A program made the translations under genes and the position numbers. The notes below the pieces were generated by a model that did no database searches, was not told the DNA's origin, and saw only the letters and a program-made list of their open reading frames with translations. DNA of 64,000 nt from Gelidibacter algens (GTDB taxonomy: Bacteria; Bacteroidota; Bacteroidia; Flavobacteriales; Flavobacteriaceae), in contig NZ_LZRN01000008.1 in the NCBI RefSeq assembly GCF_001678675.1, positions 62,001 through 126,000 on the forward strand. Reading direction: 5' to 3'. Positions 29,087 through 38,222 of this stretch are shown piece after piece. Within the stretch, counting starts at the first letter, position 1, and each line of letters opens with the position of its first letter.

Positions 29087-29966
29087 ATTTATTTTCACAC
29101 TTTTCTTAGTCTGCAATACCGTTGTTTTTTCTCAAGAATTGAATTGTAATTTAGTGGTTAATGCACAACAAACAGGAAATGAAAATGTACAGGTTTTTAA
29201 AACTTTAGAGCGGCAATTGACTGAGTTTGTCAATAACACACAATGGACAGATAAAATTTTTAAACCTCAGGAGCGTATAGATTGTAGCATTATCATTAAT
29301 GTGATTGACTACAATAGTGATGTGTTCCAGGCTACCATTCAAGTGCAGTCTTCAAGACCTGTTTTTAATTCCTCCTATAGCACTCCAGTTTATAATTTTA
29401 ATGATAAAAATTTCACCTTTCAATATCTGGAGTTTCAAAATTTAGTGTACAATCCCACACAATTTGAATCTAATTTGGTTTCAGTACTGGCGTATCATGT
29501 ATTTATGATTTTAGGATTGGATGCGGATACCTTTGAATTGAACGGCGGAGATCCTTATTTTAAACAGGCGCAAACAATCACCAATTTCTCCCAGCAAGGA
29601 AATTTTAAAGGCTGGAAATTGGAAGACGGACAACAATCACGTTTCGCACTTATCGACAATGTGCTGTCTCCTACATTTAAAGAATTCAGAACGGTCATGT
29701 ATAATTACCATCGGAAAGGTTTGGATGTCATGGCAGACAATGACAAAATTGGAAAAGAGGCCATTGCTGGAGTTTTTGACAATTTGAGTACTATGAACAA
29801 CAGAAGGCCAAACTCATTTTTGATGCGTGTGTTTTTTGATGCCAAGGCCAATGAAATTCTCGATATTTTTAGCGATGGACCAAAAGTAAACGTCACGCAA
29901 ATTAAAGATGTTCTTAATAAGATAGCGCCTACACATGCCGATAAATGGCGTGAAATCAACTTCTGA
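29079..29966 (+). CDS. DUF4835 family exported protein
   Basis: 295 aa with a signal peptide (about 1-18, ending VVFSQE). The N-terminal text ELNCNLVVNAQQTGNENVQVFKTLE is the recognisable start of the DUF4835 family, which sits between coaBC and recN in flavobacteria. Function unknown; probably periplasmic. It overlaps coaBC by 8 nt. The gap to recN contains a 7-nt tandem repeat. Confidence 0.82.
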   Translation: MRKFIFTLFLVCNTVVFSQELNCNLVVNAQQTGNENVQVFKTLERQLTEFVNNTQWTDKIFKPQERIDCSIIINVIDYNSDVFQATIQVQSSRPVFNSSYSTPVYNFNDKNFTFQYLEFQNLVYNPTQFESNLVSVLAYHVFMILGLDADTFELNGGDPYFKQAQTITNFSQQGNFKGWKLEDGQQSRFALIDNVLSPTFKEFRTVMYNYHRKGLDVMADNDKIGKEAIAGVFDNLSTMNNRRPNSFLMRVFFDAKANEILDIFSDGPKVNVTQIKDVLNKIAPTHADKWREINF

Positions 29967-30027
29967 TATGTAATGTAGAAGCACTTTGGTGTAATTCCAA
30001 AAACTAATTTTATTACTAAACTGATAT

Positions 30028-30055
30028 CTCAAACCTCAAACCTCAAACCTCAAAC
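30028..30055 (+). repeat. Heptanucleotide tandem repeat, 4 x CTCAAAC, before recN
   Basis: Four perfect head-to-tail copies of CTCAAAC end 7 nt before the recN ATG. A 7-nt unit is not a codon multiple, and no frame uses it. It falls in the usual ribosome-binding or leader area of recN. Confidence 0.9.
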
Positions 30056-30062
30056 CCAAAGC

Positions 30063-31715
30063 ATGCTCATAGCACTTTCCATAAAAAATTATGCATTAAT
30101 TGATAGCCTCCAGGTTAATTTCAATAATGGCTTGACCATTATTACTGGAGAGACCGGTGCTGGTAAATCTATCCTATTGGGTGGATTATCTCTTATTCTT
30201 GGTAAACGGGCGGATTTGAGTAGTGTTAAGAATGCATCGGAAAAATGTATTATTGAAGCCACTTTTGATATTGCGAATTATAATCTGGAAACACTGTTTA
30301 AAGCAGAAGATTTGGATTATGAGCCGCAGACCATCATCCGTAGGGAAATTTTGCCTTCAGGTAAGTCGAGAGCTTTTGTGAATGACACGCCCGTCAATTT
30401 AGATAGTTTGCAGGTGTTGGGAGAGCGGTTGTTGGATATTCATTCACAACATCAAACCTTGCAGTTGACCAATGATGATTTTCAGTTTCAGGTGATTGAT
30501 GCTTTAGCTGACAATAGTAAGGTGCTCCAAGATTATGCTGAACAATTGCGGGCCTTCAAAGTGCTAAAATCAGAATTGAAAAAATTTCAGACTCAAAAAA
30601 TTGAAGCGGCCAAAGAGTTGGATTACAACTTATTTTTGCTCAAAGAATTGGAAGAAGCGAATTTGTTAGATGGAGAGTTGGAATCACTAGAAGAAGAGTA
30701 CGAAACCCTTAACAATATTGAAGAAATTGGTGAGCGTCTCACAACCACTCATGAGCTTTTGGGTAATCCAGAACTAGGTATAGTGACGCAGCTTACTGAG
30801 ATTAAAAATCAATTGACAAAACTCGCACCTTATTCAGCCGATTATAAACTGGTTTCTGAGCGCGTTGTAAGCAGCTTAATTGAATTGGATGATATATTTG
30901 CAGAAATAGAAACACTCCAAGAGGCCTTGGAAGCTGACCCCAACAGATTAAACACGGTCAATGCAAAATTGCAGGTAATTAATAATCTTTTACAAAAACA
31001 TGCTGTTGCTGAAGTTTCAGAGTTGATCCAAATAAAAAATGATCTCAGTGACAATGTATCATTCACAGAAAACTTGGATACGGTTATTGCAGATAAAGAA
31101 AAAGACTTGTTAAAAGTCGAAAATCAACTCAGCACATTCGCTACAAAAATCCATAACAATAGGGAAAAGGCAATTCCGGGTTTTATCAAACAGTTAGAAG
31201 TCCTTTTGGAAACGTTAGGCATGCCAAATGCGAGGTTCAATGTAGAATTGACCCATTCAGAAACCTTCTTAAGCAATGGTAATGATGAATTGAAGTTTTT
31301 GTTTTCGGCCAATAAAGGCGGACAATTCAATGAACTTAAAAAAGCAGCATCGGGAGGTGAGTTATCACGGATTATGTTGGCCATAAAATCTATTTTGACC
31401 AATTATACCCAACTCCCAACCATCATGTTCGATGAAATAGACACTGGGGTTTCTGGTGAAATTTCAAATAAAATGGCGTTGATAATGCAACAAATGAGTA
31501 AAACAATGCAGGTGTTTACCATCACGCATCTACCTCAAATTGCAGCAAAAGGAGATGTCCATTTTAAAGTCTTTAAGGAAGATGTGGAAGAGGTGACACA
31601 AACCCAATTAAAGCGTTTAAACCCTGAAGAGCGTATTGTGGAAATTGCCCAAATGTTAGGAGGCATCAACATGTCCAGTTCTGCTATTGAACATGCCAAA
31701 CAATTGCTCAATTGA
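30063..31715 (+). CDS. recN: DNA repair protein RecN
   Basis: 550-aa SMC-like ATPase acting in double-strand break repair. Walker A GETGAGKS is at residues 29-36, a long central coiled coil spans about 155-370, the ABC signature is in AASGGELSRIMLA, and Walker B is IMFDEIDTGVSGE. Length is normal. Four CTCAAAC repeats lie just before the ATG, which could affect expression. Confidence 0.97.
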   Translation: MLIALSIKNYALIDSLQVNFNNGLTIITGETGAGKSILLGGLSLILGKRADLSSVKNASEKCIIEATFDIANYNLETLFKAEDLDYEPQTIIRREILPSGKSRAFVNDTPVNLDSLQVLGERLLDIHSQHQTLQLTNDDFQFQVIDALADNSKVLQDYAEQLRAFKVLKSELKKFQTQKIEAAKELDYNLFLLKELEEANLLDGELESLEEEYETLNNIEEIGERLTTTHELLGNPELGIVTQLTEIKNQLTKLAPYSADYKLVSERVVSSLIELDDIFAEIETLQEALEADPNRLNTVNAKLQVINNLLQKHAVAEVSELIQIKNDLSDNVSFTENLDTVIADKEKDLLKVENQLSTFATKIHNNREKAIPGFIKQLEVLLETLGMPNARFNVELTHSETFLSNGNDELKFLFSANKGGQFNELKKAASGGELSRIMLAIKSILTNYTQLPTIMFDEIDTGVSGEISNKMALIMQQMSKTMQVFTITHLPQIAAKGDVHFKVFKEDVEEVTQTQLKRLNPEERIVEIAQMLGGINMSSSAIEHAKQLLN

Positions 31716-31913
31716 TTCAATGGGTTTTAAGAGTGTTATAAACTATGGGTAATTATATATTTTTCAATAGTTAACAATGTTGATTAGGACAAGATGTGCA
31801 CAGCTAAAAAATTTTCATTTGAGTACCTCTAACAAGGCAGTATCGGCTTGATAAAGTAAATTTTATAATGAAGATTTAGAAATCAAAACTGAACAATAAG
31901 TTCAAAGTTTTAT

Positions 31914-31921
31914 TAACTTTG
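31914..31921 (+). promoter_or_regulatory. fabI promoter -7 box
   Basis: TAACTTTG fits TAnnTTTG and lies 41 nt before the fabI ATG. No clear TTG -33 element. Confidence 0.4.
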
Positions 31922-31962
31922 ACTTTTAATTTGCTAGCATTAAATAAAAAACAATCAAAAAC

Positions 31963-32778
31963 ATGGCATACGATTTATTAAAAGGAAAACGAGGAATTAT
32001 TTTTGGAGCTTTGGATGAAAACTCAATTGCTTGGAAAACTGCAGAACGCGTTCATGAAGAAGGCGGTACATTTGTGTTGACAAATGCGCCAATAGCAATG
32101 CGTATGGGACAAATTGATCAATTGGCAAAAAAGACCGGTTCTGAAATCATTCCTGCAGATGCTACTTCTGTTGAAGATTTGGAAAACTTAGTAGCCAAGT
32201 CGGTAGAAATCTTGGGAGGAAAAATTGATTTTGTACTCCATTCCATTGGCATGTCTATTAATGTAAGAAAGGGCAAGCATTATACAAATCAGAATTATGA
32301 ATGGACCCAAAAGGGGACTGATGTTTCTGCAATGTCTTTCCATAAAGTGATGCAAACGCTTTATAAAGCCGATGCTATGAATGAATGGGGAAGTATTGTT
32401 GCGTTGACCTATATGGCTGCACAACGTGTATTTCCTGATTATAATGACATGGCAGACAATAAAGCCTATTTAGAAAGCATTGCCCGTAGTTTTGGATATT
32501 TCTTTGGGAAGGATAAAAAAGTAAGGGTCAATACCATTTCTCAGTCGCCAACTCCTACCACAGCAGGTCAAGGTGTAAAAGGTTTTGATGGATTTATTGC
32601 CTATGCTGATAAGATGTCGCCACTTGGTAACGCCACAGCATTAGACTGCGCCAATTATACGATAACCTTATTTAGTGACCTTACCAAACGAGTCACCCTT
32701 CAAAATCTCTATAATGATGGAGGTTTTAGCAATATGGGCGTCAGTGACCAAGTCATGGAAGCGTTTGTAAAAGAATAA
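31963..32778 (+). CDS. fabI: Enoyl-ACP reductase FabI
   Basis: 271-aa NADH-dependent reductase of the last step of fatty-acid elongation. The divergent SDR cofactor motif is IIFGALDENSIAWKTA at about 11-26. The catalytic Tyr/Lys pair lies in PDYNDMADNKAYLESIA, and the C-terminal [11 protein letters not shown] is FabI-like. It is a single gene with its own promoter and a strong terminator. Confidence 0.95.
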   Translation: MAYDLLKGKRGIIFGALDENSIAWKTAERVHEEGGTFVLTNAPIAMRMGQIDQLAKKTGSEIIPADATSVEDLENLVAKSVEILGGKIDFVLHSIGMSINVRKGKHYTNQNYEWTQKGTDVSAMSFHKVMQTLYKADAMNEWGSIVALTYMAAQRVFPDYNDMADNKAYLESIARSFGYFFGKDKKVRVNTISQSPTPTTAGQGVKGFDGFIAYADKMSPLGNATALDCANYTITLFSDLTKRVTLQNLYNDGGFSNMGVSDQVMEAFVKE

Positions 32779-32807
32779 TTTTATACTAATTTTAGAATAG
32801 ATCTAAG

Positions 32808-32840
32808 GACCCTTTCAAACTTTTGAAAGGGTCTTTTTTT
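32808..32840 (+). terminator. Intrinsic terminator of fabI
   Basis: GACCCTTTCAA (32808-32818) pairs with TTGAAAGGGTC (32823-32833) over 11 bp with a 4-nt loop, followed by seven T. Confidence 0.92.
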
Positions 32841-32909
32841 GAAGTCATTATAGATCATGTTGTGTAATTTCAACGATCACCTCGAGGTCGCTTTTTTGTT
32901 TTGATTCCT

Positions 32910-32917
32910 TACCTTTG
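32910..32917 (+). promoter_or_regulatory. -7 box that fixes the glycosyltransferase start
   Basis: TACCTTTG fits TAnnTTTG. Its last three bases are the upstream in-frame TTG (32915), so that codon cannot be the transcribed start. The ATG at 32924 is 6 nt beyond the box. Confidence 0.55.
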
Positions 32918-32923
32918 TATGTT

Positions 32924-33934
32924 ATGAAGCCATTGCATTTTTCATTTATCATTCCTGTTTTCAATAGACCTCATGAAATTCATGAGCTTTTGGAGAGCTT
33001 TACAAAACTTAAAGGTGATTTTGATTACAGCATTTGCATTATTGAAGATGGTTCAACAGTGCCATCTGATAAGGTGATTGAGCAGTTTGATCAGCAGTTG
33101 AAAATCTCCTATCATGTTAAGGAAAATTCAGGTCCTGGAGATTCAAGAAATTACGGAATGGCACGAGCAAAAGGTGATTATTTTATTATTCTAGATTCAG
33201 ATGTGCTACTGCCTGAAGATTATCTGCAAGTTGTTACAAAAAGATTGTCTGATAATTATACAGATTGTTATGGAGGTCCAGATGCTGCCCATGCATCTTT
33301 TTCAAAGCTTCAAAAAGCGATTAACTTTGTCATGACGTCTTTTATTACTACAGGAGGTATAAGAGGCGGGAAGGACTCAGAGAATTTTCAGCCAAGGAGT
33401 TTCAATATGGGACTTTCAAAAGAAGCGTTTCAGGCTTCCGGCGGTTTTGGAACGATTCATCCTGGCGAAGATCCTGACCTTTCACTGCGTCTTGCAAGTA
33501 TGGGGTATAAAAGCCAACTTATAAAAGAAGCTTATGTGTATCACAAAAGGCGTATTTCTTGGTCAAAATTTTATCAGCAAGTTTATAAATTTGGTTTGGT
33601 AAGGCCTATCTTAAATAGATGGCACCCAAAGTCAGAGCGGTTAATTTTTTGGCTACCCACATTATTCTCGATGGGATTTGTGGTGAGTATCCTAATGTTA
33701 GCGTTTAATGTCATGTGGTTGTTGTACATTTATCTTATCTATATGACGGTAGCATTTATAATGGCGCTTCTCAGTTCAAAAAATGTGGTCATTGGCGTTT
33801 TGTCCGTTATCGCAATATTTGTTCAGTTTTTTGGTTATGGTTATGGATTTTTTAAATCAACCTTAGCTATAAAATTTTTAAAAGTAAATCCTGAAAAAAG
33901 ATTTCCAAAATTGTTCTTTAAACATGTTCAATAA
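32924..33934 (+). CDS. Glycosyltransferase family 2 with membrane tail
   Basis: 336 aa from ATG 32924. GT-A domain: SFIIPVFNRPHEIHELLESF at the start, the metal-binding DSD in ILDSDVLLPEDY, and HPGEDPDLSLRL further on. Two or three C-terminal hydrophobic segments (about 240-315) anchor it in the membrane. It probably builds a glycolipid or polysaccharide; acceptor unknown. It overlaps the YbbR-like gene by 11 nt in a three-gene run with coaE. Confidence 0.88.
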   Translation: MKPLHFSFIIPVFNRPHEIHELLESFTKLKGDFDYSICIIEDGSTVPSDKVIEQFDQQLKISYHVKENSGPGDSRNYGMARAKGDYFIILDSDVLLPEDYLQVVTKRLSDNYTDCYGGPDAAHASFSKLQKAINFVMTSFITTGGIRGGKDSENFQPRSFNMGLSKEAFQASGGFGTIHPGEDPDLSLRLASMGYKSQLIKEAYVYHKRRISWSKFYQQVYKFGLVRPILNRWHPKSERLIFWLPTLFSMGFVVSILMLAFNVMWLLYIYLIYMTVAFIMALLSSKNVVIGVLSVIAIFVQFFGYGYGFFKSTLAIKFLKVNPEKRFPKLFFKHVQ

Positions 33935-34895
33935 ACTAAAAGCCACACTTTCTAAATCGATAAAAAGACAGAAAACTAAAATGTTTTTGGGTCTGTTTTT
34001 TTTGCTCTCTTTTTGTTTTTGGGCGTTGACAAAACTTTCAAAAAGCTACACCGAGACGATTACATTTGAAATTGTCTACAAAAACCTACCGGAACAGCAT
34101 CATGTAGATATTGACAGCAGTAAAAAAATAAAAGTTGGCGTCAAGGCTTATGGCTTCAATTTGCTTAAATATTACTTTTTTACCCCCAAATTCCAGATTG
34201 ACTTCAAATCTGATGTGGCGGTAAAAAATAAAATCTACGTATGGGATGCACGGCAAAATGCAACTAAGATCAATGAAAAGTTTAAAAATTCAATAGAGGT
34301 TATTTCTGTTCAACCAGATACAATACGCTTCCCTTATCAAGCCTTGGCAGTAAAGAAGGTTCCGGTTATAACGGATATTTCAATTGCCTACGCATCAGGA
34401 TATGATACGTCATCAACAATAAAAGTGATTCCTGATTCCGTCAGAATTATCGGTTCAGAAAAACTGATTGCTAAGATAAAAGAGGTCACCACAAAAAAGG
34501 TGGAGTTAAAAGATATCAATTCAAATATTGAGAAATCTTTAGAAATTGAAATGACTGATCTGCTTAAACAGTTAAAAATATCTGATAGAAATGTCATTAT
34601 TAAAGGTCAGGTTGAGAAGTTTACGGAAGGGACCTTTAATGTCCCCGTCACAATAATTAATCTACCGGCAGACACTAATATCAATTATTTTCCAAAAACA
34701 ATTCCAGTAGCTTATAGCTTGAGTCTTGCTAATTTTAAATTGGTCAAACCCTCTGATTTTAGGATTGAGTGCGATTATAAAGACATTAATAATACTGAAA
34801 AAACCTTTTTGATCCCGAAGTTGGTGAAAGTGCCAGAGATTGTTAAAAGCGCACGTTTAAAACAACACAAAGTTGAATTCATTTTGATGCAATAG
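33924..34895 (+). CDS. YbbR-like (CdaR-type) membrane-anchored protein
   Basis: 323 aa. One N-terminal transmembrane helix (about 20-37) is followed by extracytoplasmic beta-rich repeats of the YbbR type (e.g. VPVITDISIAYASGYDTSSTIKVIPDSVRIIGS). In Gram-positives YbbR/CdaR modulates c-di-AMP cyclase; no cyclase is adjacent here, so the role is open. It starts inside the glycosyltransferase gene and ends 3 nt before coaE. Confidence 0.78.
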   Translation: MFNKLKATLSKSIKRQKTKMFLGLFFLLSFCFWALTKLSKSYTETITFEIVYKNLPEQHHVDIDSSKKIKVGVKAYGFNLLKYYFFTPKFQIDFKSDVAVKNKIYVWDARQNATKINEKFKNSIEVISVQPDTIRFPYQALAVKKVPVITDISIAYASGYDTSSTIKVIPDSVRIIGSEKLIAKIKEVTTKKVELKDINSNIEKSLEIEMTDLLKQLKISDRNVIIKGQVEKFTEGTFNVPVTIINLPADTNINYFPKTIPVAYSLSLANFKLVKPSDFRIECDYKDINNTEKTFLIPKLVKVPEIVKSARLKQHKVEFILMQ

Positions 34896-34898
34896 CTT

Positions 34899-35492
34899 AT
34901 GAAAATTGTAGGATTAACAGGAGGAATAGGCAGCGGTAAAACTACGGTGGCCAAAATGTTTCAAGACTTGGGTGTGCCGTTATATATTGCAGATGAAAGA
35001 GCTAAAATATTGATGAATACTTCTAAAGATATCAAAAAACAACTCATAACATTGTTTGGAGACGAAGCTTATAACGACAAACAACTTAACCGTCCTTTCC
35101 TGGCATCTAAAATCTTTAAAAACCCCGATCTTTTAAAGCAGATGAATGCTATTGTCCATCCAAAAGTTGGGGATGATTTTACACAGTGGAAAGGGCAGCA
35201 AACGGCACCGTATGTGCTAAAAGAAGCGGCTATCATTTTTGAAAATGATTTGGCTTCGCACTATGATTTTATAATTACTGTGGTGGCAGATCTTGACCAG
35301 CGCCTAGCACGTGTAATGAAGAGAGACAGTACTACTGAAGACAAAATTATGGCCATTGTCAACAACCAATTAACCGATGATGAGAAAGCAAAACAATCAG
35401 ATTTTGTGATCACCAACCACGATCTTGATCAGACCAAAGACCAAGTACTCATAATTCATCAACATCTTCTACAAACCTTTGCTAAAAATTAA
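34899..35492 (+). CDS. coaE: Dephospho-CoA kinase
   Basis: 197-aa P-loop kinase, last step of coenzyme A synthesis. Walker A GGIGSGKTTVA is at about 8-18, the DxD-like motif YIADERAK follows, and QMNAIVHPKV is a CoaE signature. It starts 3 nt after the YbbR-like gene. Confidence 0.96.
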   Translation: MKIVGLTGGIGSGKTTVAKMFQDLGVPLYIADERAKILMNTSKDIKKQLITLFGDEAYNDKQLNRPFLASKIFKNPDLLKQMNAIVHPKVGDDFTQWKGQQTAPYVLKEAAIIFENDLASHYDFIITVVADLDQRLARVMKRDSTTEDKIMAIVNNQLTDDEKAKQSDFVITNHDLDQTKDQVLIIHQHLLQTFAKN

Positions 35493-35549
35493 AGCTTAGT
35501 AATGTGTTAAGGTAAGGTTAAACCAAGTTACTTCTAAATGTTAAAATCT

Positions 35550-35557
35550 TAAATTTG
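35550..35557 (+). promoter_or_regulatory. -7 box at the sensor kinase start
   Basis: TAAATTTG fits TAnnTTTG and lies 4 nt before ATG 35562 (an in-frame TTG precedes it at 35559). A nearly leaderless transcript is implied. Confidence 0.5.
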
Positions 35558-35561
35558 ATTG

Positions 35562-37136
35562 ATGGGCAGAAAGCTATTCATTTTGTTAGTTATTCTGATG
35601 AGTTTGTCGCTCATAGGAATAATTTTCGTACAGATATATTTTATTGACAATACTCTAAATAATGAGGAGAAGCAGTTTACTCTAAACGTCAAGCGTTCTC
35701 TGAGTAATGTTTCTAAATTAGTTGAAGATAGGGAGTTTAAGCTGTTTAGTGATAAGTATCAGGAAATGTTGAATAGCGGCAAAAGTCCTGATACCTCTAA
35801 TATTAGGGGAATTCTGTTGTACAGTTATGATGATATTTCCAATGAAACTACCATCTACCAAAATGGAATCCTTGAAGAGAGTTTTAAAGTTCCATCGCTG
35901 TTCTTTGACATTGGAGGTTTGGATAGCCTTAATATAAGTAGGATTACAAACCAAAAAGAAGTTAGGGTTTTTAAAAAAAACACCTTCGAAAATAACATCA
36001 ACATTGCGCCAGAAAAAACGGTAATGGAATACCGGAAAATGACGGAATTGGATAAGAAGATGTTTGAAATAAGTTATCGTGATCTTTTCAATAATTATCC
36101 AATTTACAAAAGAGTTTCTGATGATGATGTTGCGGCATATCTGTCCAGACAATTTAATGAGAATGGTATTGAAATTGATTTCGAATTCGCTATTTATGAT
36201 AAGGATTTGGCTACAAAGGTGCAATCTAGTAATTTTGAATTAAATCCGGCAACAACTTATGGGGTACCTATGTTCCTTAATAATAACAATGAAAGTGACT
36301 TTAAACTTTATGTTAACTTTCCGGAACGTAGAAAATTTTTGTGGTCGTCCATTTTGACAATGACCGTATTATCAATAATTTTTACAGTGATCATCATTTT
36401 AGCGTATACAAATGCCATTTATCAAATTATAAAACAACGTCAGATATCTCAAATCAAAACAGACTTCATCAATAATATGACCCACGAATTCAAAACTCCT
36501 ATTGCCACTATAAATTTGGCACTGGACGCAATGAAAAATCCTAAAATGATTAATGATAAGGAAAAGACAGCGCGTTATTTGAAGATGATCAAGGATGAAA
36601 ATAAGCGTATGCATGCCCAAGTTGAAAATGTATTGAGAATATCCAAGTTAGAAAGAAATGAACTCAATATTAGCAAAGATAGGGTCAAACTTCACAACTT
36701 AATTGAAGATGCCGTGACACATGTGGAGTTAATTGTAGAGGATAGGCAAGGTTACGTCAAATGTCATTTAAACGCAGAGAAATCATCAGTATTGGCAAAT
36801 GAAACGCACTTTACCAACGTGTTGGTTAATATCTTGGACAATGCCATAAAGTATTCAGATGATGCGCCAAAAATTGATATCACTACAGAAAATGTGGGGA
36901 ATAATGTTTTAGTAAAAATTGCCGATCACGGTAACGGTATGTCAAAACAGGTTCAGAAGAGAGTATTTGAAAAGTTTTATAGAGAACATACAGGAAATGT
37001 ACACAATGTTAAAGGTCATGGTTTAGGATTAGCCTATGTAAAGCGCATGGTTGATGATCACCAAGGACACGTAAGCGTTGAAAGTGAAAAAGGAAAAGGT
37101 AGCACTTTTATAATTAAACTACCATTAATATCATAA
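35562..37136 (+). CDS. Membrane sensor histidine kinase (RprX-like)
   Basis: 524 aa from ATG 35562. Transmembrane helices at about 4-26 and 265-287 bracket a periplasmic sensor region of about 240 residues. No HAMP domain is obvious. The HisKA box has the phospho-acceptor His in NNMTHEFKTPIATINLA. The HATPase domain has N box NILDNAIKYS, then ADHGNGM and GHGLGLAYVKRMV. The stop is 3 nt before the response regulator gene, so the pair forms one two-component system. It resembles Bacteroides RprX, but the signal is unknown. Confidence 0.9.
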   Translation: MGRKLFILLVILMSLSLIGIIFVQIYFIDNTLNNEEKQFTLNVKRSLSNVSKLVEDREFKLFSDKYQEMLNSGKSPDTSNIRGILLYSYDDISNETTIYQNGILEESFKVPSLFFDIGGLDSLNISRITNQKEVRVFKKNTFENNINIAPEKTVMEYRKMTELDKKMFEISYRDLFNNYPIYKRVSDDDVAAYLSRQFNENGIEIDFEFAIYDKDLATKVQSSNFELNPATTYGVPMFLNNNNESDFKLYVNFPERRKFLWSSILTMTVLSIIFTVIIILAYTNAIYQIIKQRQISQIKTDFINNMTHEFKTPIATINLALDAMKNPKMINDKEKTARYLKMIKDENKRMHAQVENVLRISKLERNELNISKDRVKLHNLIEDAVTHVELIVEDRQGYVKCHLNAEKSSVLANETHFTNVLVNILDNAIKYSDDAPKIDITTENVGNNVLVKIADHGNGMSKQVQKRVFEKFYREHTGNVHNVKGHGLGLAYVKRMVDDHQGHVSVESEKGKGSTFIIKLPLIS

Positions 37137-37139
37137 ATT

Positions 37140-37850
37140 ATGGAAGAACAAAACAAAAAGATTTTATTAGTAGAAGATGATCCAAACTTTGGAACTGTCC
37201 TAAAGGATTACCTTAACATGAACGATTATGATGTGGTTCATGCCAAAAACGGAATGGAAGGATTTGAAAAATTCAAAAAGGATGATTATGACCTTTGCAT
37301 TTTGGATGTCATGATGCCATACAAAGATGGATTTACCTTAGCAAAAGAGATTAGGGAAAAAAACAGTGATGTTCCCATTATTTTCTTGACGGCAAAAGCC
37401 ATGAAAGAAGATGTCTTAAAAGGTTATAAGGTAGGTGCAGATGATTATTTGAATAAACCTTTTGATAGTGAGGTGCTTTTAATGAAGATTAAAGCCATCA
37501 TGCAACGCAAGGCTACAGATACCGTTGCCGACAGTAAACAGTTTGAATTTAAGATTGGCAACTTTGACTTGAACTCTAAATTGCGCTTTCTAAAGTTTAA
37601 GGATGAAGATGCTGTTAAGTTGTCTCCTAAAGAAAATGAACTGTTGCGCTTATTGGCATTGCATGAAAATGACTTGATGCCACGTGAATTGGCCTTGACC
37701 AAAATATGGAGAGATGATAATTATTTCACATCTAGAAGTATGGACGTGTATATTGCTAAATTGAGAAAATACTTGAAACCAGATGAGCATGTCGAAATTT
37801 TAAACATTCACGGAGAAGGATTCAGATTGGTAGTGAATCAAAAAGATTAG
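37140..37850 (+). CDS. OmpR-family response regulator (RprY-like)
   Basis: 236 aa. The receiver domain (1 to about 125) has acidic residues EDD, the phosphorylated Asp in CILDVMMP, and the conserved Lys in LNKPFDSE. The winged-helix DNA-binding domain (about 135-232) includes SPKENELLRLLALH and TSRSMDVYIAKLRKYL. It is coupled to the upstream kinase and followed by a strong terminator. Confidence 0.93.
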   Translation: MEEQNKKILLVEDDPNFGTVLKDYLNMNDYDVVHAKNGMEGFEKFKKDDYDLCILDVMMPYKDGFTLAKEIREKNSDVPIIFLTAKAMKEDVLKGYKVGADDYLNKPFDSEVLLMKIKAIMQRKATDTVADSKQFEFKIGNFDLNSKLRFLKFKDEDAVKLSPKENELLRLLALHENDLMPRELALTKIWRDDNYFTSRSMDVYIAKLRKYLKPDEHVEILNIHGEGFRLVVNQKD

Positions 37851-37870
37851 TTCACATAAGAGCAAAAAAG

Positions 37871-37903
37871 AAGCCTATCATCGTTGATAGGCTTTTTTCT
37901 TTT
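37871..37903. terminator. Terminator between the response regulator and the convergent csp gene
   Basis: AAGCCTATCA (37871-37880) pairs perfectly with TGATAGGCTT (37885-37894) over 10 bp with loop TCGT. It is followed by TTTTCTTTT on plus and preceded by an A-rich run, so it may serve both directions. Confidence 0.92.
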
Positions 37904-37919
37904 AAAAAAATTGAAGCGA

Positions 37920-38111
37920 TTATATAACTTTTACGTTTACTGCGTTCAAACCTTTTTTTCCATCTGTAAGATCGAATTCAACTTCGTCGCCTTCACGAAC
38001 TTCATCGATTAATCCAGAAATGTGTACAAAATGCTCTTTGTTGTTGCCTTCTTCAGTAATGAAACCAAAACCTTTGGCGTCATTGAAAAATTTTACGGTA
38101 CCTTTAGTCAT
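37920..38111 (-). CDS. Cold shock domain protein
   Basis: 63-aa single-domain CspA-type RNA chaperone. RNP1 (KGFGFI) and RNP2 (HFVHIS) are both present. Slightly short but complete for the family. It is convergent with the response regulator gene and shares the terminator. A TAnnTTTG promoter box lies 26 nt upstream. Confidence 0.95.
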   Translation of the reverse strand: MTKGTVKFFNDAKGFGFITEEGNNKEHFVHISGLIDEVREGDEVEFDLTDGKKGLNAVNVKVI

Positions 38112-38137
38112 AATAAATATTAATGTTAATTAAGCAG

Positions 38138-38145
38138 CAAAGTTA
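38138..38145 (-). promoter_or_regulatory. csp promoter -7 box
   Basis: TAACTTTG on minus fits TAnnTTTG, 26 nt before the ATG. The upstream TTTTTC is at best a weak -33. Confidence 0.45.
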
Positions 38146-38222
38146 AGATTAATTAATTGAAAAACAGGTCTTTTCAATAAAATTTTGATTTTTTTTGAAC
38201 TTGGATTGGTGCTTGAGATTGT

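Noticed and set aside
30028-30055. CRISPR array
   Set aside because: Units are 7 nt with no spacers; no cas gene is present anywhere in the window.
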